The notes beneath the pieces were generated by a model, which was given only the letters and a program-made list of their open reading frames with translations, was not told where the DNA came from and searched no databases. Shown here in pieces: positions 18,339 through 26,449 of a stretch of DNA of 64,000 nt. How positions within the stretch are numbered: position 1 is the stretch's first letter; every line of letters starts with the position of its first letter. This stretch comes from Bacteroidota bacterium (GTDB lineage Bacteria; Bacteroidota; Ignavibacteria; Ignavibacteriales; Ignavibacteriaceae). The stretch is from the NCBI GenBank assembly GCA_021813585.1, contig JAKAJV010000121.1, forward strand, positions 100,711-164,710, written 5' to 3'. The translations under genes were made by a program, and so were the position numbers.

Positions 18339-19289
18339 ATGGAAGTGTTTAAAAGCCTGTCGGAAGTAAAGAAAGAAAAAAATACCGTTCTTACTATGGG
18401 TACTTTTGACGGAATTCATTTAGGGCATAGAAGGATAATTGAAAGCGTTAAAAAACACTCTGCCGCATTGAATGCCAGAAATTTTTTAATAACATTCGAT
18501 CCACACCCGAGAAGTGTAATTTCCGGCAGCAATGATGTAAAATTGTTGAATACATTGCAGGAAAAAATAGATATCCTGGAAGAAATCGGGATTCAAAACC
18601 TCCTAATAATAAATTTTACAAAAGAATTCTCTATGCTGGATTCCGAGAAATTCTTTAAGAATTATATTATCGATAAAATCGGTTTAAGTGAGATTGTAGT
18701 CGGCTACGACCATCATTTCGGCAAAGGCAGAGGCGGAGATGAAAATACTTTGCGGGAGTTGGGCGAAGAATACGACTTTAAGGTGTTTTCCGTTGATGCA
18801 GTAAATATTAACGGGACGAACGTAAGCAGTACTAAAATAAGGAATGCGATACTTAAAGGCGATGTGAACCTTGCCGGTTTGTTTCTCGGCAGATACTATA
18901 GCTTTTCCGGCACGGTTATAAGAGGTGACGGCAGAGGCAGACTGCTGGGCTTTCCAACCGCTAATATTCTGCCTAATGATGAGACCAAGCTTTTACCGGC
19001 GATAGGAATATACGCGGTTGAGACCGTTATTGACGGGAAGAAACATTTTGGTGTTATGAGTATTGGCAAGAGGCCCACTTTTTACAACGACGGGCAGCTA
19101 ACAACAGAGGTTTATATCTTCGATTTTAATAATGATATCTACTGTAAAAAAGTTACTGTAAACGTAATTGAAAGAATAAGAGGCGAGGAAAAATATTCCT
19201 CTGCCGAAGAGCTGGTTGCACAAATGGAAAAAGACAAGCAGGCCGGTATGGAAATATTTAACCGGCAGGTAAACAAAGTTTTTAACTAA
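18339..19289 (+). CDS. ribF: Bifunctional riboflavin kinase / FAD synthetase
   Basis: The 316 residues begin with the FAD synthetase nucleotidyltransferase module (MGTFDGIHLGHRRII, LITFDPHPRSV, VVGYDHHFGKGRGG). They end with the riboflavin kinase module (GDGRGRLLGFPTANI, MSIGKRPTF, EVYIFDFN). The enzyme phosphorylates riboflavin to FMN and adenylates FMN to FAD. The position after rbfA-truB matches the common bacterial order. A 135-bp palindromic element begins at the stop codon and may supply the 3' hairpin of the transcript. Confidence 0.96.
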   Translation: MEVFKSLSEVKKEKNTVLTMGTFDGIHLGHRRIIESVKKHSAALNARNFLITFDPHPRSVISGSNDVKLLNTLQEKIDILEEIGIQNLLIINFTKEFSMLDSEKFFKNYIIDKIGLSEIVVGYDHHFGKGRGGDENTLRELGEEYDFKVFSVDAVNINGTNVSSTKIRNAILKGDVNLAGLFLGRYYSFSGTVIRGDGRGRLLGFPTANILPNDETKLLPAIGIYAVETVIDGKKHFGVMSIGKRPTFYNDGQLTTEVYIFDFNNDIYCKKVTVNVIERIRGEEKYSSAEELVAQMEKDKQAGMEIFNRQVNKVFN

Positions 19290-19423
19290 GTTACCTTACG
19301 CAATCCCTGGAGTAATGGAGTGTTGGAGTAATGGAATTGACCAATTTACTCCTCCAAAGGAGTCCTTCGGACATTATTCCAACATTCCATTATTCCAATG
19401 AGTAATTTTTGCGTAAGGTGACT
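19289..19423. repeat. 135-bp palindromic element, family 2
   Basis: The ends agttaccttacgcaa (19289-19303) and ttgcgtaaggtgact (19409-19423) are inverted repeats with one mismatch. Inside, tggagtaatggagtgttggagtaat (written here as two tandem ggagtaatgga units) pairs with the run ending in ccattattcca to make a long hairpin. There is no coding content. It fills the ribF-rpsO gap almost exactly. A 20-bp identical piece of its right end recurs at 59760-59779. Confidence 0.75.
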
Positions 19424-19483
19424 AACTAATTAACCCCGGTAGTCACTGGGATTATATTGTATAATAAAATAAAGGTAAAATAA

Positions 19484-19747
19484 ATGACCAACGAAGAAAA
19501 GCTTGAAATAATCAAGCGCTACGGAAAAAACGAGAAGGATTCAGGTAAATCGGAAGTTCAAATTGCACTCTTAACCAAGAGGATTAACGATTTAACCGAT
19601 CACTTTAGCACACACAAAAAAGATCATCACTCACGGCGCGGCTTGTTGATGATGGTAGGAAAAAGAAGAAGGCTGCTCGATTATCTTGCAAACAAAGATA
19701 TCGAAAGATACAGGGCAATAATTAAAGAGTTAAATATTAGAAAGTAA
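19484..19747 (+). CDS. rpsO: 30S ribosomal protein S15
   Basis: The 87 residues are recognisable S15, with [57 protein letters not shown]15 binds the central domain of 16S rRNA and commonly represses its own mRNA. AAAGG lies 8 nt before the ATG. It is followed after 10 nt by pnp, the widely conserved rpsO-pnp arrangement. Confidence 0.97.
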   Translation: MTNEEKLEIIKRYGKNEKDSGKSEVQIALLTKRINDLTDHFSTHKKDHHSRRGLLMMVGKRRRLLDYLANKDIERYRAIIKELNIRK

Positions 19748-19757
19748 AGGAAATTAA

Positions 19758-21869
19758 ATGATAATCAAAAAAGAAGTTGAAATCGGCGGTAAAATTTTTT
19801 CAATTGAAACCGGAAGATATGCTAAGCAGGCTAACGGCGCAGTAATGGTTAGATACGCTGATACTATGGTATTAGTTACCGCAGTAGCTACGGAAGAAGC
19901 TAAAGAAGACCAAGACTTCTTTCCGCTTCAAGTCGAGTATAGAGAAAAAACTTCGGCGGCGGGTAAGTTCCCGGGCGGTTATATAAAAAGAGAAGGCAGA
20001 CCGACAGAAAAGGAAATTTTAAGCTCACGACTAATAGATAGACCGATAAGGCCTCTCTTTCCTAACGAATTCAAAAACGAAACTCAGGTTATTGCATTCG
20101 TCTTCTCTCACGACGGTGAGAACGACGCCGATGTTCTCGGCGCAGTCGGCGCATCGGCCGCTCTTACTATATCCGATATCCCGTTCGATGGCCCGATGGC
20201 CGAAGTAAGGGTCGGCAGAGTAGACGGCAAGTTTGTTGTTAATCCGACATTACAGCAGCTAAGAATAAGCGATATTGAACTGGTTGTTGCCGGTACTGCG
20301 GATTCTATTATGATGGTCGAGGGAGAATCCAAAGAGATAAGCGAAAGCGAATTGCTCGACGCTCTTAAATTTGCACAGGAAGAAATCAAAAAGCTGGTGC
20401 AGATTCAGTTAGAGCTTAAAGCCGAAGCCGGAAAGCAGAAACGGGAAATTGTTCCCGCAGTTGTGGACGAAAATATTAAGAATGATGTTTACGAACTCGC
20501 ATATGAAAAGTTCAAAGGCATCGTTCATTCTGTTCTTTCAAAAGAAGAACGAAGCGCAAAAAATAAGGAGCTGCTCACTTACGTTAAAGAAGCCCTTGCG
20601 GAAAAGCACCCGGAACAGGAAAAAATTATAGGCGAGCTGCTTCACGATCTGGAAAAAGAATTGATGCGCAGCAGGATACTTGCAGAGGGAATACGGCTGG
20701 ATGGAAGAAACACAAAGCAAATCCGCCCCATAACCATAGAGCTAAGCCTGCTGCCAAGAACTCACGGCTCGGCATTATTCACTAGAGGCGAAACACAGAG
20801 CTTAACCACGGTTACACTAGGTACAAAAAACGACGAGCAGATAATCGACGGATTGCTGGATGAATATTCCAAGAAATTCATGCTTCATTATAACTTTCCT
20901 CCGTTCAGTGTAGGAGAGGTAGGCAAAATGTCCGGCGTAGGAAGAAGGGAAGTAGGACACGGTAATTTGGCCGAGCGCGCATTAAAAGTATTAATGCCCC
21001 CGGAAGATTTATTCCCATACACCGTAAGGGTAATTTCGGATATTCTTGAATCCAACGGCTCATCTTCCATGGCTACTGTTTGTGCCGGGTCGTTGGGATT
21101 AATGGATGCAGGCGTTCCGTTAAAAAAGCCTTGCGCGGGAATTGCAATGGGATTGGTAAAGGAAGCAGACCGGTTTGCAGTCCTTTCGGATATTCTTGGC
21201 AATGAGGATCATCTGGGAGACATGGATTTTAAAGTTGCCGGCACAAGGGACGGAATAACCGCATTCCAGATGGATATTAAAATCCAGGGCATCTCGTTTG
21301 AAATTATGGAAACCGCTTTGAATCAGGCTAAAGAAGGAAGAATGCACATACTCGGGATAATGGACACAGCTATTACCGAGCCGCGCAGCTCGCTATCCGT
21401 TTTTGCACCGAGGCTAATTACAATGAAAGTAGATACCGACCAGATAGGCCTGATTATTGGTCCCGGCGGCAAGACTATTCAAGGTATGCAGAGGTTGTTC
21501 GGCGTAGACATCAACATCGATGATGACGGCACAATTAACATCGCTTCGCCTAATAAAGAGAATGCTGCAAAATGTAAAGACTATATTAAAAAGCTGACTG
21601 CCACTCCGGAAATAGGAGAAATATACGACGGAGTTATAACCAAGATAATGGACTTCGGAGCGTTTGTTGAAATACTTCCGGGTAAGGAAGGGCTCCTTCA
21701 CATTTCGCAGATAGATAACAAGCGTGTTAATAAAGTAACCGATTATTACAAGGAAGGCGATAAGATTACCGTTAAGCTGATTAAAATAGAGAACGGCAAG
21801 TTTTCCCTAAGCAGAAAAGAATTGCTTAAGGACGGTAACCATTCACCTCAAGCTGTTTCGGAAAATTAA
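19758..21869 (+). CDS. pnp: Polyribonucleotide nucleotidyltransferase (PNPase)
   Basis: The 703 residues contain two RNase PH domains separated by a helical domain, with KFPGGYIKREGRPTEKEIL and RLIDRPIRPLFP in the first and RTHGSALFTRGETQSL and GILGIMDTAI-like HILGIMDTAITEPR in the second. A KH domain (IGLIIGPGGKTIQGM) and a C-terminal S1 domain (YDGVITKIMDFGAFVEILPG) follow. PNPase degrades RNA 3' to 5' phosphorolytically and can add tails. It forms a pair with rpsO. It lies upstream of an RNase E/G gene, so the main RNA-decay enzymes are neighbours here. Confidence 0.98.
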   Translation: MIIKKEVEIGGKIFSIETGRYAKQANGAVMVRYADTMVLVTAVATEEAKEDQDFFPLQVEYREKTSAAGKFPGGYIKREGRPTEKEILSSRLIDRPIRPLFPNEFKNETQVIAFVFSHDGENDADVLGAVGASAALTISDIPFDGPMAEVRVGRVDGKFVVNPTLQQLRISDIELVVAGTADSIMMVEGESKEISESELLDALKFAQEEIKKLVQIQLELKAEAGKQKREIVPAVVDENIKNDVYELAYEKFKGIVHSVLSKEERSAKNKELLTYVKEALAEKHPEQEKIIGELLHDLEKELMRSRILAEGIRLDGRNTKQIRPITIELSLLPRTHGSALFTRGETQSLTTVTLGTKNDEQIIDGLLDEYSKKFMLHYNFPPFSVGEVGKMSGVGRREVGHGNLAERALKVLMPPEDLFPYTVRVISDILESNGSSSMATVCAGSLGLMDAGVPLKKPCAGIAMGLVKEADRFAVLSDILGNEDHLGDMDFKVAGTRDGITAFQMDIKIQGISFEIMETALNQAKEGRMHILGIMDTAITEPRSSLSVFAPRLITMKVDTDQIGLIIGPGGKTIQGMQRLFGVDINIDDDGTINIASPNKENAAKCKDYIKKLTATPEIGEIYDGVITKIMDFGAFVEILPGKEGLLHISQIDNKRVNKVTDYYKEGDKITVKLIKIENGKFSLSRKELLKDGNHSPQAVSEN

Positions 21870-21880
21870 TTTTTTTTTGG

Positions 21881-21908
21881 ATTGCGCCGGTATATGCTTA
21901 CCGGCAAT
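21881..21908 (+). terminator. Probable terminator after pnp
   Basis: A hairpin attgcgccggta / taccggcaat (10 paired positions with a 2-nt bulge, 6-nt loop) begins 11 nt after the pnp stop and is followed by the T-rich ttatacatttt. The U-run is imperfect, so termination strength is uncertain. Confidence 0.55.
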
Positions 21909-22256
21909 TTATACATTTTAACTGATGCCGGCCAATATGCAAATTGACCGGATTGTAAATTTAAGTTCTATTCTTTCTTTTAAAAGAAGAGAAAGAAGGG
22001 CGGTTTATTTGAGTTTTTTATTTTTTACTCAATGCTGCCGGAACAGTTTTTAATTTTTAATTAAGCTCAGATATGGAAAATTATCAAAACATTTTCATGC
22101 TTCTTTATTTATTGATCCGCATAAGGTTCAATAATGAAGAATGGAGCGAAGAACTGCGCCCCGGATATCCGTTCGTTCCAAACCGTAATTTGAGCATAAG
22201 TGCTTTTAAAGTTTTTTTATTGAAATATAATATTTCATTTAACGAGTTTATTTTTT
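21909..22256 (+). other. Intergenic region between pnp and RNase E/G gene
   Basis: About 350 nt. A second weak inverted repeat (ccggccaat / aattgaccgg) lies near 21925-21955. An open frame beginning at ATG 22073 would overlap the next gene by 89 nt and has no recognisable product, so I do not call it. The rest is AT-rich leader sequence. Confidence 0.5.
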
Positions 22257-23837
22257 ATGATAAAAGAAATTATAATCAATTCCACTACTACACAGACACG
22301 AGCGGCCATCACCGAAGATGGATACCTTGTAGATTTTTTTGTTGATTATCCTGAAAACCGGAGGATGGTTGGGGACGTTTATTTGGGGAAAGTTGCCCGG
22401 GTTCTGCCGGGTATAAAAGCGGCTTTTATAGATATTGGCATGAAGCACGATGCCTTTCTGCATTTTTCCGATATAGGCGAAAGGACTTCACAGTTTCAGG
22501 AAATGCTGGGCGATGAAGATTCCGATGTTGAGGAAGATGATGATGAAGATTCCCCGCAAAAAAACGGGCCGGTTACAAAACCACCTAAAGACCACCAGGA
22601 AACTCAGGTTGCCATACCGAAGCTACATAAAGGCCAGGAAATATTAATACAAATTACAAAGGAGCCGGTTAACAATAAGGGAGTTAGGGTTACTTCGTCG
22701 GTCTCGCTGCCCGGCAGGTTTTGTGTCCTTCTGCCTTTTGATAATAAAGTTGGTGTTTCTAAAAAAATATCGGACTTCAAAGAAAGAAGAAGATTAAGGC
22801 ATATTGCACGCAGCATTCTGCCGGAAAGATTCGGACTGATAATAAGGACCGTAGCCAAAAACCAGCCCGAAGAAGCTCTTAAGGACGACCTTAACGCATT
22901 ACTTAAAACGTGGGAACAAATTCAGGAAACAATTAAAACCGAAGAGTCGCCCGCGCTTATCTATCAGGACTTAAATACAACCTCCAGTGTTATTAGAGAT
23001 TTATTTACCTCGGACATTTCCAAAGTATTCATCGATTCCAAAAAGCTGTACAAGCAAATTAAAAACTACGTAGAAGTTGTACAGCCCGGGCTTGCAGATA
23101 AGATCGAATTATTCAAATCAAACAATTCCATATTCGATGCTTTTAAAATAGAAGAGCAAATAAAAACACTTATGGGCCGGAAAGTACCATTACCCAGCGG
23201 CGGATATCTGATAATTGAGCATACCGAGGCTATGGTAGTTATAGATGTTAACAGCGGCAGGTATGCAAAAAGCAAAGAGCAGGAATTAAATTCATTAAAG
23301 ACAGACCTTGAAGCATCCCGGGAAATAGCAAGACAGCTTAGGTTGCGGGATATCGGCGGAATTATCGTTATTGATTTTATTGACCTGGAGGAAGATAGGA
23401 ATCGAAAGAAAATTTACGATGAGCTGAGAAAAGAATTCAGAAAAGACCGCGCAAAGGTATCGGTACTTCCCATGTCCGATTTCGGTCTGGTGCAAATTAC
23501 ACGGCAGCGCATAAGGCAGAATATTATGCAGGCGATGAAGGAAGTTTGCCCGTATTGTCTGGGAACAGGACTGCTTACCAAGCATTCACACCTGGTTTAC
23601 GACCTTGAGGATACAATTAAAAAGTTTAAGCGGAATACCAGGGAGAGGTCGGTTATTATTAAGTGCCACCCGCTGCTGGCTACTAAATTAAAAGAAAAGA
23701 AGTTTAAGAATTTCTTCAGACTGCAGTTCAAATATTTTATCCGCTTAAAGCTGGTTGAGGATGAGACAATGCCTCTCGGTCAAATTAAATTTTTCTCCAA
23801 GAAAACCCAAAAGGAACTGACGGACGAAATTAGTTAA
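22257..23837 (+). CDS. rng: Ribonuclease E/G family endoribonuclease
   Basis: The 526 residues have the RNase G layout. An S1 domain (about 38-140, DVYLGKVARVLPGIKAAFID) contains an acidic insertion of about 40 residues (DEDSDVEEDDDEDS). It is followed by the RNase-H-like/DNase-I-like catalytic core with VIDVNSGRYAKSKE (D330) and IVIDFIDLEED (D373), the pair matching the RNase E metal ligands. The zinc link CPYC (431-434) comes next. It lacks the long C-terminal scaffold of E. coli RNase E, so it is nearer RNase G. Expected role: 5'-end-dependent cleavage of mRNA and rRNA precursors. Confidence 0.94.
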   Translation: MIKEIIINSTTTQTRAAITEDGYLVDFFVDYPENRRMVGDVYLGKVARVLPGIKAAFIDIGMKHDAFLHFSDIGERTSQFQEMLGDEDSDVEEDDDEDSPQKNGPVTKPPKDHQETQVAIPKLHKGQEILIQITKEPVNNKGVRVTSSVSLPGRFCVLLPFDNKVGVSKKISDFKERRRLRHIARSILPERFGLIIRTVAKNQPEEALKDDLNALLKTWEQIQETIKTEESPALIYQDLNTTSSVIRDLFTSDISKVFIDSKKLYKQIKNYVEVVQPGLADKIELFKSNNSIFDAFKIEEQIKTLMGRKVPLPSGGYLIIEHTEAMVVIDVNSGRYAKSKEQELNSLKTDLEASREIARQLRLRDIGGIIVIDFIDLEEDRNRKKIYDELRKEFRKDRAKVSVLPMSDFGLVQITRQRIRQNIMQAMKEVCPYCLGTGLLTKHSHLVYDLEDTIKKFKRNTRERSVIIKCHPLLATKLKEKKFKNFFRLQFKYFIRLKLVEDETMPLGQIKFFSKKTQKELTDEIS

Positions 23838-23880
23838 AAGAACAATTTCAATTAATTAAAGGTAAAAAAATATTACAGAG

Positions 23881-24525
23881 ATGAAATTTTTTATAGACAC
23901 AGCAAACATAGAAGAAATTCGTGAAGCTGCCTCTTTGGGCATACTTGACGGAGTTACAACCAATCCTTCCCTTGTTGCTAAAGAAGGGAAAGACTTTAGA
24001 AAGTTATTATCGGAAATCCTTGCCATAGTAGACGGCCCGGTAAGCGCCGAGGTAATATCCACCGACTATAACGGTATTATTAAGGAAGCGCGGGAATATG
24101 CAAAGATTCATAAAAACATCGTGGTAAAAGTTCCGCTTATTAAAGAAGGCTTAAAAGCGGTTAAGACATTAAGCGAAGAAGGCACAAGGACGAACGTAAC
24201 ACTTTGCTTTTCACCTTCGCAGGCTCTGCTTGCTGCCAAGGCCGGGGCCACATACATAAGCCCGTTTGTCGGCCGCCTGGATGATATCAGCATCTCCGGT
24301 ATGGAACTTATTTCCCAGATAGTACAGATTTATAGGAATTATGATTTCGATACCCAGGTACTCGTTGCAAGCATAAGGCATCCGCTGCATCTGGTAGAAG
24401 CTGCAATGATTGGCGCAGATGTTTGCACCATGCCGTTTAACGTTATTGATAAATTGTTTAATCACCCATTAACGGATTCAGGACTGGAAAAGTTCTTGAG
24501 CGATTGGAAAAAATTAAAGTCGTAA
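23881..24525 (+). CDS. tal: Transaldolase, TalC-type
   Basis: The 214 residues form the short transaldolase/fructose-6-phosphate aldolase family: [13 protein letters not shown] with D6, [13 protein letters not shown], the Schiff-base lysine in VVKVPL (K83), [20 protein letters not shown] and [10 protein letters not shown]. Glu57 in VSAEVIS is the residue that distinguishes true transaldolases from fructose-6-phosphate aldolases (which carry Gln), so transaldolase of the pentose phosphate pathway is the better call. It stands in a run with gcvT and comB-like genes but with moderate gaps. Confidence 0.93.
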   Translation: MKFFIDTANIEEIREAASLGILDGVTTNPSLVAKEGKDFRKLLSEILAIVDGPVSAEVISTDYNGIIKEAREYAKIHKNIVVKVPLIKEGLKAVKTLSEEGTRTNVTLCFSPSQALLAAKAGATYISPFVGRLDDISISGMELISQIVQIYRNYDFDTQVLVASIRHPLHLVEAAMIGADVCTMPFNVIDKLFNHPLTDSGLEKFLSDWKKLKS

Positions 24526-24574
24526 TAAATGTTTATCTTTAATAAACTTCTTAACATTTCTAAAATTATTTAAT

Positions 24575-25657
24575 ATGAAGAAGACAAAATTTTATAACAT
24601 ACACGAAAAATTAGGCGCAAAGATTGTCGAGTTTGCCGGCTTCTACATGCCGGTGCAATATTCCTCAATAATTGCAGAACACAAGGCCGTAAGAAATTCA
24701 GTCGGCGTCTTTGATGTTTCGCATATGGGCGAAGTATTCATTTCCGGTGAAAAAGCCGAAGAGTTTATTCAGCATATTACGGTAAACGACGCATCCAAGC
24801 TTACTCCCGGCAAGGTTCAATATTCTGCAATGTGCTATAATAACGGCGGAATAGTTGATGACCTTTTGGTTTATAAATTATCCGGCAATAGTTTTATGCT
24901 GGTAATTAACGCCTCCAATACCGAAAAAGATTTAAACTGGATGTTTGAAAACAACAGCCTCGGAGTTAAGATAGAAAACCTGTCCGACGAATATTCACTT
25001 CTTGCAGTGCAGGGACCAAACTCTAAGAAGACGGTTGAAAAGATTTGCGACAAGCATCTGGATATGGAGTACTACCATTTCTTTGAAGCCAAAGTTGCCG
25101 GATACGATATGATAGTTTCAAGAACCGGATACACGGGCGAGCTGGGCTATGAGCTTTATTTTAAGGGCGATGAAGAAGCTGCTGAACATGTTTGGAATGC
25201 ACTGTTCAATGCCGGTCAACAGTTCGGTATTCAGCCGGTGGGTTTGGGCGCCAGAGATTCGTTAAGACTGGAGATGGGTTATTGTCTTTACGGGAACGAT
25301 ATCGACCAAACTACAAATCCGCTGGAAGCCGGACTTAGCTGGATAACGAAATTAAGCAAGAGTGAATTTATAGGCAAAGAGGCTTTGCTTAAAGTTAAGC
25401 AGGAAGGTTTGAAGAGGAAGCTTACCGCATTGGTCTCAGACGAGAAGGCATTTCCGCGTCACGGTTACGATATTACTTACGGCGGTAGGAAGATAGGCGC
25501 AATAACAAGCGGTACAGTAAGCCCTGTTCTTGAAAAGCCGATTGCACTCGGCTATATCGATTCCGGATTTGACGGAGAAAACTCGGCGGTGAATTTTTTA
25601 ATTAGGGGAAAAGAAATCCCCGCTAAAGTTGTCAAGCTTCCTTTTGTAAATAAATAA
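24575..25657 (+). CDS. gcvT: Aminomethyltransferase (glycine cleavage T protein)
   Basis: The 360 residues match GcvT: KIVEFAGFYMPVQYSSI, SVGVFDVSHMGEV, YSAMCYNNGGIVDDLLVY, SRTGYTGELGYELYF and GARDSLRLEMGYCLYGNDID. The C-terminal barrel has GTVSPVLEKPIALGYI. It transfers the methylamine carbon to tetrahydrofolate. Genes for GcvH and GcvP are not adjacent. Length is normal for the family. Confidence 0.96.
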   Translation: MKKTKFYNIHEKLGAKIVEFAGFYMPVQYSSIIAEHKAVRNSVGVFDVSHMGEVFISGEKAEEFIQHITVNDASKLTPGKVQYSAMCYNNGGIVDDLLVYKLSGNSFMLVINASNTEKDLNWMFENNSLGVKIENLSDEYSLLAVQGPNSKKTVEKICDKHLDMEYYHFFEAKVAGYDMIVSRTGYTGELGYELYFKGDEEAAEHVWNALFNAGQQFGIQPVGLGARDSLRLEMGYCLYGNDIDQTTNPLEAGLSWITKLSKSEFIGKEALLKVKQEGLKRKLTALVSDEKAFPRHGYDITYGGRKIGAITSGTVSPVLEKPIALGYIDSGFDGENSAVNFLIRGKEIPAKVVKLPFVNK

Positions 25658-25679
25658 GGATAGATGAAAGAAACAAGTA

Positions 25680-26438
25680 ATGAAAATTAATGTTCTATAT
25701 ACCCCGCTTAGTGCGGACGAATTATATTTTACAGGTAAGACTACAGTTGTTATAGATGTACTAAGAGCTACGACTACGATTATTACTGCTCTTCAAAACG
25801 GGGCAAAGGAAATAGTACCTGTTGCTACAGTTGAGTTTGCCGTAAAAGTCTCCGGCGGTATGTTCGGCGGCCAAACCCTTCTGGGCGGCGAACGCAACAC
25901 TAAAAAGATAGAAGGATTTGCGCTGGGCAACTCCCCGATGGAATACTCTGCCGATGTTGTTGCCGGCAAATCCGTTGTACTTTATACAACAAACGGTACC
26001 AAGGCGTTGGTTAAGGCTAAGTTCTCTGCCGATCTATTCGCATGTTCGTTTGCCAACGTCTCTGCTCTGGCAAAGCATCTTAGCTCTCTAAGCAAGGATG
26101 TGGAAATATTGTGCGCCGGCAGATCGAATAATTTTTCTTTGGAAGACACTGTCTGCGCCGGTAAATTAATTTCAGAAATTGAAAAGCTTAATGCCGATAT
26201 TAGTTTATCCGACTCCGCCAGGGCAAGTATTTCCTTGAGTAAATCGTTTGGAAAAAGTATTTTAAAAATGCTTAAAGAAACCGAGCACGGTAAAATTCTA
26301 ATTGAGAACGGTTTTGAGGAAGACCTAAAATATTGCAGTAAATTAAACAGCGCGGAAGCTATCCCGTATTTTTCCGGGAACGCTCTTAAATTGCTACCGG
26401 TTGATGCGGGGACCGCCGTGAGCGTTAAAGCAGAATAA
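25680..26438 (+). CDS. 2-phosphosulfolactate phosphatase-like protein (ComB family)
   Basis: The 252 residues carry the ComB-family motifs VVIDVLRATTTIITAL, LLGGERNTKKIEGFALGNSP and VVLYTTNGTKAL, with a C-terminal GRSNNFSLEDTVCAG. ComB hydrolyses 2-phosphosulfolactate during coenzyme M synthesis in methanogens, but homologues are common in bacteria without coenzyme M. Sulfolactate metabolism or another phosphatase role is possible. No other coenzyme M or sulfonate gene is nearby, so the substrate is uncertain. It lies 11 nt upstream of ftsK. Confidence 0.85.
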   Translation: MKINVLYTPLSADELYFTGKTTVVIDVLRATTTIITALQNGAKEIVPVATVEFAVKVSGGMFGGQTLLGGERNTKKIEGFALGNSPMEYSADVVAGKSVVLYTTNGTKALVKAKFSADLFACSFANVSALAKHLSSLSKDVEILCAGRSNNFSLEDTVCAGKLISEIEKLNADISLSDSARASISLSKSFGKSILKMLKETEHGKILIENGFEEDLKYCSKLNSAEAIPYFSGNALKLLPVDAGTAVSVKAE

Positions 26439-26449
26439 ACTTATTTGAA

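Noticed and set aside
22073..22345. A 90-codon open frame from ATG 22073 before the RNase E/G gene
   Set aside because: It overlaps the well-supported RNase gene by 89 nt in another frame, has no recognisable motif, and its last third simply reads that gene out of frame.
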